Shown piece after piece: positions 1 through 11,719 of a DNA stretch of 64,000 bases (position 1 is its first letter; each line of letters opens with the position of its first letter). The notes under the pieces were generated by a model. The model worked only from the letters and a program-made list of their open reading frames with translations. It had not been told where the DNA came from and did not search any database. Position numbers and translations under genes: made by a program. Source of the DNA: Hypoxylon rubiginosum (lineage: Eukaryota; Ascomycota; Sordariomycetes; Xylariales; Hypoxylaceae); contig CADCXA010000039.1 of the NCBI GenBank assembly GCA_902806565.1, positions 62,001 through 126,000 on the forward strand, written 5' to 3'.

Positions 1-481
1 TAGCCGAGAGTGCGCCGCTGGGTTGAGCCATGCCGATGTGTGAGAGGTTGGACGTGCTGGTGGAAGGCAAGGTAGGCTCGAAGAGACCTTGAGTCTGCGA
101 ATGCTTTCTTATGTGGCCGACGCGAGCGGGGGGCAAGGTCAAGGGCGATGCGCCTCGAGTCGATGAAGGGTCGTTACTCTGTCTGGTGGGACGGGAAAAG
201 TTGTGGGGGCTGTTGGCGAAGGACGGAGGATTGACGGGGCTCACGGGACTCTGTGGGTGTGGGCCTGGGCCTGAGCCTGGGCCTCTCGTCTTGGAGAGGG
301 AAATGGTATCTTCGCTCGATGAGGATTCTATCCTACGTATCTGGGGTCGGTAAGGGAGAGTGGAAGAAGAAGCGGCTGCAGCTGCGGCGGTAGAGGCGGA
401 GATGGAAGAAGAAGAAGAAACGCTCCCGGGCAGGGGAGAGAAGCTCCCCGGGGCCCTTTGCTGGGATCGTCCTGGCTGCAT
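1..481 (-). CDS. N-terminal part of an unrecognised Ser/Pro-rich protein (runs off left edge)
   Basis: An open frame starts at the ATG at 481 and stays open to base 1, giving the first 160 residues of a protein whose remainder lies outside the window. The start is followed by a Ser run and an Ala run (about residues 22-38), then Pro/Gly/Ser-rich sequence with several basic-serine patches typical of a disordered, phosphorylated N-terminus. Codon use matches genuine genes nearby and no stop interrupts the frame, while the plus-strand frames here are short. No catalytic motif is visible and I do not recognise the family; the low-complexity composition fits regulatory or RNA-binding scaffold proteins of fungi, but that is a guess. 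Confidence 0.6.
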   Translation of the reverse strand, partial: MQPGRSQQRAPGSFSPLPGSVSSSSSISASTAAAAAASSSTLPYRPQIRRIESSSSEDTISLSKTRGPGSGPGPHPQSPVSPVNPPSFANSPHNFSRPTRQSNDPSSTRGASPLTLPPARVGHIRKHSQTQGLFEPTLPSTSTSNLSHIGMAQPSGALSA

Positions 482-1063
482 GGTTTTTGTTTTAAGTCTC
501 GAAACATCCAAGCTCCCCTTCTGTTACATCTTGTCTTCTTGCTAAACCCTACGATATAAAACGATCGGCCGTATCGCCGGGGACTAGATTTGCGCTTCTT
601 TTGGTTATAGCATACGTACGGTTTACGTCGCGCACGTAATCATAGTTCCGATGAGGTACATGAGCGTTTCATGCGAGCACAACCCCGGAGTATCGAGTGT
701 GATGCGGAGACGAGTGATATGTCAAGTACAATATGTCGTATGCAGATGGGGTGGGAGGGTCGTCAAGGTTGTTGATTATGAAGTTAAGGAAACGATAAGC
801 ATTTTTGTACTGTATAATATTATAGCTACACCCTATAGGTACATGTACCTAGGTACCTTACATGCGTGTGGTTTGGGTGCAGTTTACCCTACCTAGGTAC
901 CTCATACTGTGAAATTGCCCCGCACTTGGTCAGGTACAGAATTTCATCATTGTTCATTGTCGCAATATAATAATCCCATAACTTCAAAGACTTATACCTA
1001 GTCAAAGACTTATACCTAGGTATTCGACCTCACTCCCGAAAAGAAAAAGGACAGACGAAAACA
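482..1063. other. Intergenic region between the left-edge gene and GON7
   Basis: This is a divergent spacer and should hold both promoters. It has three exact copies of the palindrome TACCTAGGTA (846-855, 890-899, 1013-1022), the last about 40 bases before the GON7 start. No convincing gene, tRNA or TATA box was seen. Confidence 0.5.
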
Positions 1064-1441
1064 ATGTCGACCGAAACCACAGCTCCCATCGAACCACCCA
1101 CGCCTCCCACAGCACACCTAAAAGCGACCTACACCAACTCCCGCTCCGCCCTCACCCCGTCCCTCGCGACGCACCCCTTCGAGATCTCGACGCCCCTCCC
1201 GCTTCCCAGAGATCCGACCTCCACCGAGCAGAAGACGGCCTACCTGCGCAGCCTCCGTGACGCCGTGTCCGACCTGCAGTCGCGCGTGAACGGCGAGCTG
1301 ACGGCGCGTATGGAGGACGAGGTGAGGAGCTCTGCCGCTGCTGCTGCTACTGCTGCCGCCGGTAATGGGGTTGGTGGTAGTATCGACGAGGCGGCCGAGG
1401 AGGAGAATTATGGGGAAGAGGTTGTTGAGGACGACGAATGA
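1064..1441 (+). CDS. GON7: GON7-like subunit of the EKC/KEOPS complex
   Basis: A 125-residue single-exon protein. The central stretch (about residues 58-85), with the pattern TAYLRSLRDAVSDLQSRVN followed by a short helix ending in ARMEDE, matches the conserved core of fungal Gon7, and the overall size equals the yeast protein (123 residues). Gon7 is the small fifth subunit of KEOPS, which makes the threonylcarbamoyl-adenosine modification of ANN-decoding tRNAs and also influences telomeres and transcription. The N-terminus is Pro/Thr-rich and the C-terminus has an Ala run and an acidic tail, both expected to be disordered. The ATG sits in a good context (ACAATGTCG). Assignment rests on the short conserved helix and length, because the family diverges quickly. 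Confidence 0.75.
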   Translation: MSTETTAPIEPPTPPTAHLKATYTNSRSALTPSLATHPFEISTPLPLPRDPTSTEQKTAYLRSLRDAVSDLQSRVNGELTARMEDEVRSSAAAAATAAAGNGVGGSIDEAAEEENYGEEVVEDDE

Positions 1442-1456
1442 ATGAATGAATGAATG
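1437..1456. repeat. (AATG)5 microsatellite over the GON7 stop codon
   Basis: Five AATG units begin two bases inside the last sense codon and contain the TGA stop. Gain or loss of units beyond the stop would not change the protein. Confidence 0.8.
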
Positions 1457-1825
1457 ATGGGATGATAGTCGAATCGACTTTACAACTACGAACAAAACAC
1501 AACGAGGGAGGAAGGGGTAGTCAAATGAGGGCTAACCACTACGATCATTCCTCTCGATTTACTGATCCGAATTGACCAAGCAAGAAAAAACAAAGTTATC
1601 AATTTCAAAGGTCAACCACGGTCTAGATAAAACGGGGGGTATTTCTTCTACCGTCACCACTACTCCGGCAGCATGCAATCAGATGCCTAATGGCACCAAG
1701 TCAACAGACCTAGAACGCCCCGGCCCATCTTCGATATATGCAAAATCCTTTCTCTTCTCGTTACATCGACCACTCGGATCTTATAAACACCTCCTGATAC
1801 GAGTTGTTCGTCTCGAGAGTACAAT
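1442..1825. other. Convergent intergenic region between GON7 and VPS39
   Basis: This is the shared 3' region of two genes facing each other. Apart from the AATG repeat I see no gene; open frames here lack coding character. Confidence 0.5.
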
Positions 1826-4800
1826 TCAACCATGTCTCCCCCAAGACCCGGCAATGCGCTCGCTCTTCCGACTACCACTAGCGCTACGCCCTTGTCTACC
1901 TAGGCATCCGTAATGGACGACGCTGCTATCGGGTAGCACGGCCACGACGCTATTCCCGAGCCTTTTATGACAGACACCACACACCCTCTCCTCGGCAACA
2001 ACCACTCGTCTGTTACGTCCACACTGGCCGCCGGGGATCCCATCCCCGAGAAGTAGGAGCGCCTGCGTGTTGACAAGCTGTGTCCGACGCAACCCCTCCA
2101 CAATGCGTGATTCCGAAACGACACTATTAGCGGCGCGGATACGCCCCCGGAAGTACGACTCCAGCTCCGCCACTGGGAGGTCGTCGGGTATAAGGGATAG
2201 CGTCGACTCCGCCGGTAGACGGGAGCCGTGCCTCGAGAGGAGTGACAAGGCAGGTCCCAGATTTGGCTTATTAGGCGCCGGCGGGGTTAGATACAAGGAG
2301 AGCAGCATATGGTAGATAGAAGGCTTCGAGTCGGGATCATGGTCCTCTTCGTCGACAGCCGATAGCGCGGCGAATGATTCCCGTCGAGAGGTAGGCAGCG
2401 CGTGAATGCGATTGCAATATCTAGTGTTTTTTGTAAGTAACGCCTGCCGCCACCAAAGTGAGTAAGATACATACTCTTCTGCCTTTGCATAATCCTGCAT
2501 GTTGAACACATATATCTCGAGTGCTTGCTTGTGTGAGCCCATGTTGCTAAATACAATAGCTCGGGCTTCGTAGAATGCCGGATCTGTACGTATCGTTAGA
2601 CAAATTTGCTTTCTCTGGTGTGGATTTGACGGGACAACTTACCATCACGAGGAACTATGCTCAACGCTCTACTGAGGCTGTATTGTTGACTTCCTCTCAA
2701 GAAAGCTACCAGGCTGTCCAACCTTTCGTTCCAGCCTTCATCCCGCTCGCCCCCTTTTAGTGACTGGACCAATAGCTCTACTAGTCGATTATGGAAGTCG
2801 GGTGTGCCGTCTTCAAGTTCCATGATTATGTGTTGCAAGTACCGAATTTCCAGGTTAACATCGATGTCGCCGAGGTACCTAATAACCCTTTCTCGCGGTA
2901 GCGTCTCGGCATGTACACTATCAGCCAGGAATATCTCCATGCCCTGACTAGGATCGCGCCGTAGAACCCAGTCCGCGAACTCGAGGATAATGTCGATCAT
3001 CTCCGGGGGCAGGCTCTGTAGGTATCCGACCGTCCTCTGCGGACCGCGGAGTTGTTCGGGTATTGCCACCTCAGTATCCGCATGCCCATTAAGGTCAAGG
3101 GTAGCCGATTCCCCTTCTGGATCTGAGTCTCCGAATTTGCGAAGAAGAGTGAGCGCCTCCCTGTGGAGCTTCTTTCCGTAGAAGAAGTCGACTAACTCGT
3201 TGTACCGGTTATGTTTGAGCAGATGCTCGTTTACTACACTGGGGTCGCAGAAGTTCGGGATTCGGAAGAGAGACCCGGCGAGGGTAGGCGTCACAAACAT
3301 AAGACCGCGGAAAAGTGCCGTGTCGACCAATGTAAACGTTTCTTTGAGCTCCTGTTCAAGTTGCTCATCGGATTCGGAATGAGGGTGTGTTAATAAGGCG
3401 TCAACGTTGTCATCTAGACTCATAGACCCATCTGGACCAGACGGTGGTTTCTGCGGCTTCAGCTTTCCAGTTGCGGGATCAATCCATCGTTGCAAACGCG
3501 TCCGCGTGCCTGCTAGGTAACCATTGAGCTCGCGAACCGCCTTAATCAGATCTTTTCCTTCCAAGGGCGCATCCTCATCTGTCCCACTGTTCTTTTTGGT
3601 CTTAGCTTTTACACTTGCTGCATCTTCATTATCGGTACCGCCTCTCCTAGATGATGTGACAGACGCCGCATCAGAGTCCGTTTTACGATGTCCCATCCAG
3701 TACTTCGCAAAGGCGCCGGGTTTGGAGGGGGACGCAACAACATCAGCGCCGGCATCCGTCTTAGATGTCTTATCACCGTTGGTCTTTTCATCCTCTTCTT
3801 GATCTTCATCCTCCTCTGAGGTCTCCTCGCGTGTAGATTCGGCAGAGAGATCCCCAGCGATCACCCTAGGGTACAGCCTCAGCACCCTTCGGGGAGGTGC
3901 ATGTACCTCATCCTCGTTAAATAATGCTAGACTCTCCGAAAATTTCCTTTTCTTGAACAGGACTTCGGCTTTCAACATCTTAGCTTCGCGCATGGTACCA
4001 CTCTTGTCCTTCAGCAGCGCATCTTCAAGCATGCTGAGTACGCTAATAGCCTCGTCGTAGTTTGCTTTGTCGACGAGCTCATGTACCTGTGTGTCGTAAT
4101 CTGTGGCTTCCATCTTCCATACCGCTCGGTCACTACTAATGTGAAAACCCTTGCCGGCATGAGCAAGGCTAACGGTGGGTGGCGGGAAGTACAGCTGGGC
4201 CGCACCAGGGAGTTCTATCGTCTGCAGGAGACTTAGCGTGTCCGGATTCCGGACTTCCAACGTGCCTTTGGTGGGCGATTGCAGAGCCAAGATGTAAGGG
4301 TAGCTATATCCGATATTCTCGGGGGCACTCTGCCAGGGCACCTGTCTCTTCTCTATCGGGTTTCCGTCGGCATCGATGAAGAGCGAGTTGATGTCCTTCG
4401 CAAGCAGCATCCGGCCCTCTGCTAATCTCGTAGCGAGCGGTCTCGGCATGTACCCGCCCAGTCCCATATAACCCATACTCGCCGCACCAAACCTGCTCCC
4501 CTGGCTGCCAGTCGCCGCGGCACCGAGCCCTACGATGTCGTGGGTTTCGGAAGTGGTGACATCGACCAGTACGTATCCGGCATTCATGCCGCAGACAATC
4601 TTGGTCGCATTCGCCCATGTTAAGGTCCTGATAGCCTCGGGTAACACGATCTCGGTAACTTCGTCGTGAAATTCACTCTCGTGCCAGCTCCATAAGAGCA
4701 GGCGCCTCTTCACTGCTACAGCGAGGCGGCTGATAATCTCTGGAATACCGGTCGCGGCATCCTTGACTATGTTGCTGGTAACAGCAAAGCAGGTAGCGTT

Positions 4801-5290
4801 TCTTGTCCGCGGTATCGTGTCAATCAGCTCGTAAGTCTGGAGGTCGTGGAGGGAGATGTAGTAGTTAGAAAGAGAGACAAGGGTGTTGGCTTCTTTGATG
4901 ATGGCGAGCTGCTCAATCGCCCGCGTAGAGAACTTCTCGAATTCACTTAAGAGCTCGGTGGGTTTCGAGGCAGAGTTAGAGTTAGGATTTAAGATAGGCC
5001 GGTCGGACGAGGGAGGAAAGGCGTCGCCGTTGGAGATGGGAGCTTTGGATGGCTGGGGCAGCTCTTTCAGACGGTATATTTTTAGCGAGCCGGTGTTGAG
5101 TCCGACGAGCACCCGGTCGCCTATTAGACGTAAAAGAGGTAGTATTAGTATGTAACCCGATCAACCAAGAGGCGAAGAGAGGAAAGAGAGAAAGATATAG
5201 GAACACACCGTAGGCTAGTATGGTCTCTATCTTGGACTTGTCGTTAGGCTTAATCTCGATTATGGGACGAGCTGTGAATGCGGAGAGCAT
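1826..5290 (-). CDS. VPS39: Vps39/Vam6-like subunit of the HOPS vacuolar tethering complex
   Basis: Four exons: 5290-5209, 5120-2643, 2583-2475 and 2420-1826, giving 1087 residues in one unbroken frame; introns have GTGTGT, GTAAGT and GTATGT donors. The N-terminus (about residues 5-330) is a citron-homology (CNH) propeller with the motif AYGDRVLVGLNTGSLKIYRL, split by the first intron. It is followed by an acidic disordered insert (about 430-510), helical clathrin-heavy-chain-like repeats, and a C-terminal zinc-binding segment with CGVCHKRLG and a later HYGC (about 1036-1065). This order is that of Vam6/Vps39, which links Rab7/Ypt7 to HOPS and drives vacuole and late-endosome fusion. TGFBRAP1/Vps3 of CORVET shares the architecture, but the C-terminal region fits Vps39 better. 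Confidence 0.9.
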
Positions 5291-6076
5291 GGCGCTCCGA
5301 TGCTACCCTGAGATAGCATTGATTCTTTGTCCTTTATAATTCGAATTCCTGTATTCCGAGGGAGGGAGGGATGATATAGCTGTATGTTTATGGTCTTCCG
5401 TGTTTGGCATATGGAACATTTAGAAAGTCGGGTTGACAAGAAGACATATGCATGTACATACATAACATAAGGTAGGACACGAAAGGACCTTAGCCCATGT
5501 CACCCGCACCTTTTTAGTTGGGGAACTTGGAGCTTAGAGGTATACATACCTAGGTAGGTACAAAGTACATGCATACACACATACCGCCTGCAACCTATGA
5601 CCGCATACCTTCAATACATGCATACCTGGGTATATACATTTGTAGCTTCAGCATCTGAATACATACCCCTTTCTATAGATACCGACCTCATAATAGCTGG
5701 GCATCTGCACTTGGGCGCTTTGTAGTTTCAACGTCTACATATGGAGATATCTGGCTCTCTAGAGCTATCTCACGTAAATTAAGAATAATACAGTGAAGGC
5801 GGATAGTACAAGTACCTATTGCTCATTGTGAATAGTACGAAATTAGGTGTGATCCATATATCATTCTAAAACTTCTTTCTATACGACCGAATATAGGCTT
5901 CGTACATATCACCTACGCCTCTAGACCTAGGTATATACGGAAAAATCCAAGACCTCTATCTAGTACCTTACATCCAAGTCCCCGTCCCAAGTATATGTAT
6001 ATTCAATAACTAGAAACAACATCAAGGGTAGGTAGGTAGTATATCGCAATTGTTGGTGACGTTAGGAATACCTATG
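5291..6076. other. Intergenic region upstream of VPS39 and downstream of the phosphate transporter
   Basis: AT-rich spacer containing many GTACATAC/TACCTA-like words and one exact TACCTAGGTA (5547-5556). No gene or RNA seen. It should contain the VPS39 promoter. Confidence 0.5.
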
Positions 6077-8890
6077 CTACATCCCAATAATCCGCATCGC
6101 ACCATATCCGAGTGTGACCACAACTGCTAGAGTTATCAGACTGCTCGGCACACCACGGCTGATGAAATGCTTGACACCCAGGTACCGCTGTCCAGTCGCG
6201 TCTTCCTTCATAATCGCCGCTATCAAAATATTAGCCACCGTACTCTCCAGTTTCATATCGTAGAGGGTAAGACTCACTCATATTGGGGAAACCGCTCGTC
6301 GGTAACGCCATCGCCGCGCTGCACATGAGCGTCGCGGCCATAACGAGCAGGTTCGGGTGCGGCTCGTCCATGCCCTTCCCGATATCCGACACGAGCGGCA
6401 AGATAATCAATGCAGCTACCGTGTGACTGATGAAGGTTGCGACCACCAACGTCAAAGATGAGAATATAATCAAGACCTCATAAAGGTCCAGCCCGCTCAC
6501 CTCCTCCGAGATGCCTTCGGCCAAGGTGTGAAGGAGCCCTGACGATTTGACCGCCTTGCCCAGAGATAGACCTCCCGCCGCGAGGATGATAATAGTCCAG
6601 GGGAAGTTGTTAAAATCCTCCTTAGTAAGTATGCCGATGCCGAAGAAGATCACGATCGGGATAATAGCGATGACACCCATGTCGCCCAAAACCGACTGGA
6701 GCTGATGGCTGGCGCACCACAGTCCGATGGTGGCCAGACATATGAACGACACAAACCATTGCAAACCCGTGAACGATTCCCTTACCTGTCTTATCGGTAC
6801 AATAGTCGTACCTCTGCCCGGTTGGAACGTAGTAAGAAGAAGGATCCAGATGAAAAGGATCGAGACGATGCCCACGGGGATCACGATAAAGAACCATTGA
6901 CCCCAAGTCGGCGCTGGTTCCATGATGTTCAGCGCCACAAGATTCTGCGGCGAGGCAATAGGGGAAAGCATGCCGCCAATATTAGAAGCGAGTGCGATTC
7001 CCATGATCACCGCCTTGGACATGTCGGAATCCGAAGGAAGATTGCGCAACATGGGCTACGAGATTCCCGATTAGAGAAATATTCGACAACGTTAGGGGTT
7101 AGGGTATGTTGACCTACCTCGATGATGGAGAAGCAGAGCACGGGAGCTGCCACGTTGCTGACGAGCATGCTGGCGAAGGCTGCCACGAACATGTTGGCGA
7201 CGAGCACCGTTCTCGGCTGCGTCCCCGCCTTACTAAGAACGAAAGTCGCAATCCTCTTGTCGATCTTGCACTTGGACAAGGCTGCGGCGAGGGTGAAGCC
7301 ACCCAGAAGGAGCATGATCACAGGCGTCCACATAGCCGCGAATATGTAAGCCGTAGCCTCGTCCGAGTTCAACCGCCTGTGTGTCGGGTCGTCTTCACGG
7401 ACGACTCTGAGCACTACGCAAAGGAACGGTATCAGTAGAGACGTTACAAAAAGCGGTATCGCCTTACTTCGAATTAGTTACGCGCAACGCAATATGGCAG
7501 GATGTTGACTCGGCTCACCTCAGTAGCCCACAACAGACTGACGAATACGAGCATAGCCAAACAGTTCTGTTGCTCGGGTTCCTCCATGATGGGAACAAGA
7601 AGTAAAACCAAGAAGATGGCAATGATCCCGAGGAGCGTAAACATAGTCGAGCCGAACAGCCAGGTCGGGCAGGTAAAACGCCCGATCGGCGTCTCGATTT
7701 CCTTCATAGGGGTCACAGGCGCATCGTCACCTTGTAGTCTCACCTTCATCCCCTCATTCTGTGCGCCGAGGAGGCCGTTGCCGAGACTTGCCGCCTCGGC
7801 GCGACGCTCGAGGCCGATGAGGTCTCGCCATACCGTGTTCCGCTCCCAGACGACGTGCTCTCTCAGGTGCGAGCGGAGATCCTTCTTCGCGAGAGCTTCG
7901 TCGCCCTGCGTGACGACGTCGGCATAAGCCTTCTCCATCCTCGCAATGTTTTCCTCAAGGCCCCTAATCGTTTCGGGCAGGAAAGGATACGTGACCGCAA
8001 CAGTGTCCTCCATATACCTCGGCCGGAACTCTTTATCAATGATCTTATCAAATTTCTTGAGAACCTTGCTGAAGCCCGTCTTGTTCAGTTGCACGTACGA
8101 TTTCAGTTCGCAGAGCTGCACGTAGAGGCTGATGATGCGTTTCTTGAACATGATGCCGGAAGAATACATCTGGGCCGTCTCGGCGTAATCGTCGTAGCCA
8201 GAGCTAAACCTACGTGATCTAGTAAGATCAGTCGAGGCCGTCAAGTCGGTAGAAGCGTGCATCGCGCTCGGCACGGTACGCCGTCGGCCAAAAGCACCAC
8301 CAAGGCTCGGCCGCCTCTTCCTGTTCAGAGCCGATGTTTCGTCGTGCTCGTCATCGTCATCGTCGTCATCGCTGTCATCGACACCATCATCAGTCGACCG
8401 TGTACTACGGGCGCTCTTGGCACTTCTAGGATCGCGGTTGTAGTTGACTTGTTCACTGGCAGATTGCTGCTGGAGGATCGGCCGTTGCTGTATGTAGGGT
8501 TCGTCGTACCCGTTCGCACCGACAGACCCTATCTCACGCAGCAAGTCGTCAACCTCGTCGAATAGTTCCTTTTCCTTGACGCCATAGAAGGAGGACACCT
8601 TTTCAATCTCGACGTCTAACGCTCGACCAAATACGGCTTCGGGATCCTCATTTCGGAGGAGCGGTCGGGTTTCGACGTCGGTAACACCGGGTTGATGAAG
8701 GGTCTTCTCGAGCCCGTAGATCCTGCAACGGGTCCTTTGTTAAAATATGTCTCGGGAGGGAGTAAGACGGAGCAGGGATAGAATATAGAATATAGAACAA
8801 AACCAACAATTTCTTCAGGTTGCTATAGGCAATATAATGGCTGCTCCAATCGGGAACAGCATTAAACTGAATACTGTGAGAAAACTTCAT
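6077..8890 (-). CDS. PHO91: SPX-domain low-affinity phosphate transporter (Pho91 type)
   Basis: Five exons: 8890-8808, 8722-7519, 7462-7118, 7055-6278 and 6219-6077, encoding 850 residues; yeast Pho91 is similar in length. It opens with the canonical SPX start MKFSHSIQFNAVPDWSSHYI. The SPX domain continues to about residue 320, including the lysine-rich helix with NKTGFSKVLKKFDK that binds inositol pyrophosphates, interrupted by an acidic disordered insert. A transmembrane module of about 12 segments of the DASS/SLC13 sodium-anion family follows, with the signature ATLMCSAAMALPTSGFPNM split by the last intron. Pho91 exports phosphate from the vacuole in yeast; plasma-membrane low-affinity carriers (Pho87/90) share the architecture, so localisation is inferred. 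Confidence 0.9.
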
Positions 8891-10609
8891 CTCGTCGCGC
8901 TCGTCGAGCCACCGTCTCTTTTCGTCCCTCTTGGCTCTTTGTCTCCGGTCCCTATCAGCTTGTTGTCTGCTCGGTTGGATATCTCGATAGCTATGCGGCT
9001 GCCCGAGCTCACGTAGCTGGCGTAGATCGTGGAACTCGTGAAGTTCGTAGGCGTTTCCGGGGATTTCAGTACTCCCTCCTCTATCCTCTGGCTCCGTCGA
9101 TACGTTCTGGCCAGAGTGGTGGGGAGCTTGGTGCGCGTGAGCAGTGTCGCGGAAAGAGGAGGGGTGTACCCAGGACTTGGAGGGTGCTATGGTGGAAACC
9201 TTCTAGCTTTCGGATCCAGCATAAAATGGGATTGGGATGATGGGGTTGATAGTATGATGTAACTATTCAAGGCGAGATGGTCCACAATGGTTTACGAAAC
9301 ATGATTTTTTCTTAATTGGCGAGATGCCAGTTGTAGCTTAGGTCGCATGGATGTAAAGCTGTCAGGCTGTTCATGACCTAAAAACTATCGTCCTCCAGGG
9401 TCCTTTGTAGTGACGAATTAGATCATAAATAGAAGCCCACGTTGTGGCTGACTAACACACAATCCAGACTGTTAAGCATCAGCCACGGGTATCATGCTGC
9501 ACTAGCCTCACCCAGACCCATCACTAAATAATTACCCCTATTTTATACCAGCCATCTTCCACGTGGACACTCAACATGAAATAGTTTAACAATAAGGCCC
9601 AGCAACAAATATCTTATATAGTCGTCAAATCTCATCCGCTAAGTATTGAAAGTTGAGCTTATGCTGTTCCCCGGCTTTATAATACTCGTAGTTAACATAT
9701 TCCAGCATGATAGCTACGAGAAGGCGAGCACACCCCCTTTCAGTAGCCGTGGTGTCGGAGTCCTAGCCCTTCGCCACCTGTGACCTGGATAGGACCGAGG
9801 GCCTGTTAGGAGATGGGAGATACGATAGGTCACTAAGGGAGACAATAGGAAAGACTCCTATGTTCTTAACCCCAATGTATACCCAGAGCTGGCAGCGGTT
9901 AGGTTCATAGCTCTTCGCACATTAACAAAGGTAGTTGCTATCCTATTGCGCAGCCCCTATCGCCATATAAATACAATGGGAAAATGCCGTTGGCCATCAC
10001 GAGAATATCTCATCCAATAAGTATACGATCAGTTATTATTGTTTTGCCATTACGCCCAAATCCAACCGATAGTAGTTAGGTACCCAGCGACTAGGTAGAT
10101 TCTCTTGCAAGCCAACGGCATGAGACCTTTGCTTAGGTACGCTACGAATAAAGTCCTATTTTATTGTTTACGATGCCTTAGGGTCCAATGCTGGATGCTT
10201 CATTTAATGTTCACTTTAGACATGTAGGCAAATCTGATAGAATGCGTATGTGCATAGCGACATCATCCAATAAGTAAAACTCACAACTGCCCAACATTCC
10301 TGCAAAGAAGCCCAAGCTGCGTATACCACGTATATACCTATACGCCCAATACCACCCACGCGCGCGTATTATTCGCACAAGTGAAGGGATTTGTGAAACG
10401 CAGATTTTAATAGGAATAGGGGATGTTCTCCAAACTGGGGAGTGTTGCTGGTCATTAAATCATATATAACCTACCCGATTCTAAATCAAAGGACCAGATA
10501 CAATATTCCACCTGAGAAATTATCAGATCTAAGACACTAAAAGATTTCCCAGTCGTCAGCTATCTATTCCTATCCGCAACCGAATGGTTCCCTATCAGGC
10601 CTACACAGC
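8891..10609. other. AT-rich intergenic region between phosphate transporter and sulfite oxidase
   Basis: A 1.7-kb divergent spacer. The first 350 bases are GC-richer and are probably the transporter leader. A CACGTG E-box lies at 9560-9565. The 13-mer CATCCAATAAGTA occurs at 10011-10023 and 10264-10276, with a relative at 9633-9645. No coding region is convincing. Confidence 0.5.
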
Positions 10610-11719
10610 ATGAGTGAGAAGGTCCGTAGGGAGATGCCCATTAATCGGGAGCCCGAAATCTCGAAACTCACATCTACATTCATCACCGAGGATGGGTATG
10701 AGAGAAATCACTGTGCACAACCCACAGAGGGACAACTCAACGCTAGGACACACCGCGTGCTTATTGATGGATGCGTCCGCAACCCGCTAAACCTCTCGAT
10801 CACGGGTCTAAGATCCGACTTCTTGCAACACGATGTCGTGTGTGCGCTGCAGTGTGCGGGAAATCGACGCCATGATATGCGGACAATGGTTAGGGACGTG
10901 CAAGGGGTCGACTGGTCCGACGGCGCCGTCATGAACTGTCGATGGCGCGGCCCCCTTCTGAAGGACGTATTGGAAAAGGCAGGTCTTGTGGGCATTGAAA
11001 AGACCGAGGGTACCCACGTAGCCTTCGCATCTTTCCAGGTAGAGTGTCAAGAGGACTCATGGTATGGCGCTTCGATACCCCTGAGTCGGGCCTTGGACCC
11101 GGACAAAGAAGTCATTCTAGCCCTCGAGCGGAACGGGAAGCCTCTGAGCGTCCGTCACGGCTACCCCGTGAGAATCATCGCTCCGGGCCTTGCGGGCGCA
11201 AGAGCTGTGAAGTGGTTAGACAAGATCACGGTACAGAAGGAGGAAAGCCCAAACTATTACATGCAACGTGACTACAAGGCGCTCCCGCCTCAAGCCGTAG
11301 ACAGCGAGTCGGCGGAAAAGTACTGGGGCGTCACACCACCCGTGCAAGAGATGCCAGTGAACTCCGTCATTGCGAGCCCGCGAACGGGCGAAACGGTAAA
11401 GAGGAACAGCGACGGAAAGGTTGCCTGCCACGGCTATGCGCTACCAAGCGGCGACGGTGGACCAGTAGTCAGGGTCGAGATCAGCACCGATGGGGGCCGT
11501 ACGTGGTCCGAAGCTGAATTTGAGCACCATGCTGAAGAGGGTAGATGGACATGGAAGTTCTGGAGGGCAAATGTGGCTATGGCTCCAGGAAAATCGAGAG
11601 TAATCGTTAGCAAGGCGACGGATGCCTCTGGGCAAACGCAGCCTGCAGTGCCGAATTGGAACCTTAGGGGCGTTTGTTATAATGGCTATGGCGAAGCCCG
11701 GGATCTAACAATCCAATAG
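10610..11719 (+). CDS. Heme-less sulfite oxidase-like molybdoenzyme
   Basis: A single-exon gene of 369 residues. Residues about 45-225 form the oxidoreductase molybdopterin-binding domain, with the invariant cysteine that ligates molybdenum in the motif CALQCAGNRR. Residues about 245-365 form the Mo-cofactor oxidoreductase dimerisation domain, with ISTDGGRTWSEAE and the terminal PNWNLRGVCYNGYGEA. There is no N-terminal cytochrome b5 domain and no signal peptide, so it resembles plant and fungal heme-free sulfite oxidases, which oxidise sulfite to sulfate with oxygen as acceptor. The C-terminus (LTIQ) is not a peroxisomal PTS1, so a cytosolic site is likely. A nitrate reductase is excluded by the missing heme and FAD domains. 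Confidence 0.88.
   Translation: MSEKVRREMPINREPEISKLTSTFITEDGYERNHCAQPTEGQLNARTHRVLIDGCVRNPLNLSITGLRSDFLQHDVVCALQCAGNRRHDMRTMVRDVQGVDWSDGAVMNCRWRGPLLKDVLEKAGLVGIEKTEGTHVAFASFQVECQEDSWYGASIPLSRALDPDKEVILALERNGKPLSVRHGYPVRIIAPGLAGARAVKWLDKITVQKEESPNYYMQRDYKALPPQAVDSESAEKYWGVTPPVQEMPVNSVIASPRTGETVKRNSDGKVACHGYALPSGDGGPVVRVEISTDGGRTWSEAEFEHHAEEGRWTWKFWRANVAMAPGKSRVIVSKATDASGQTQPAVPNWNLRGVCYNGYGEARDLTIQ

Noticed and set aside
111..545. Two short plus-strand frames at the left edge
   Set aside because: The minus strand is open over the same interval with coherent composition from an ATG at 481.
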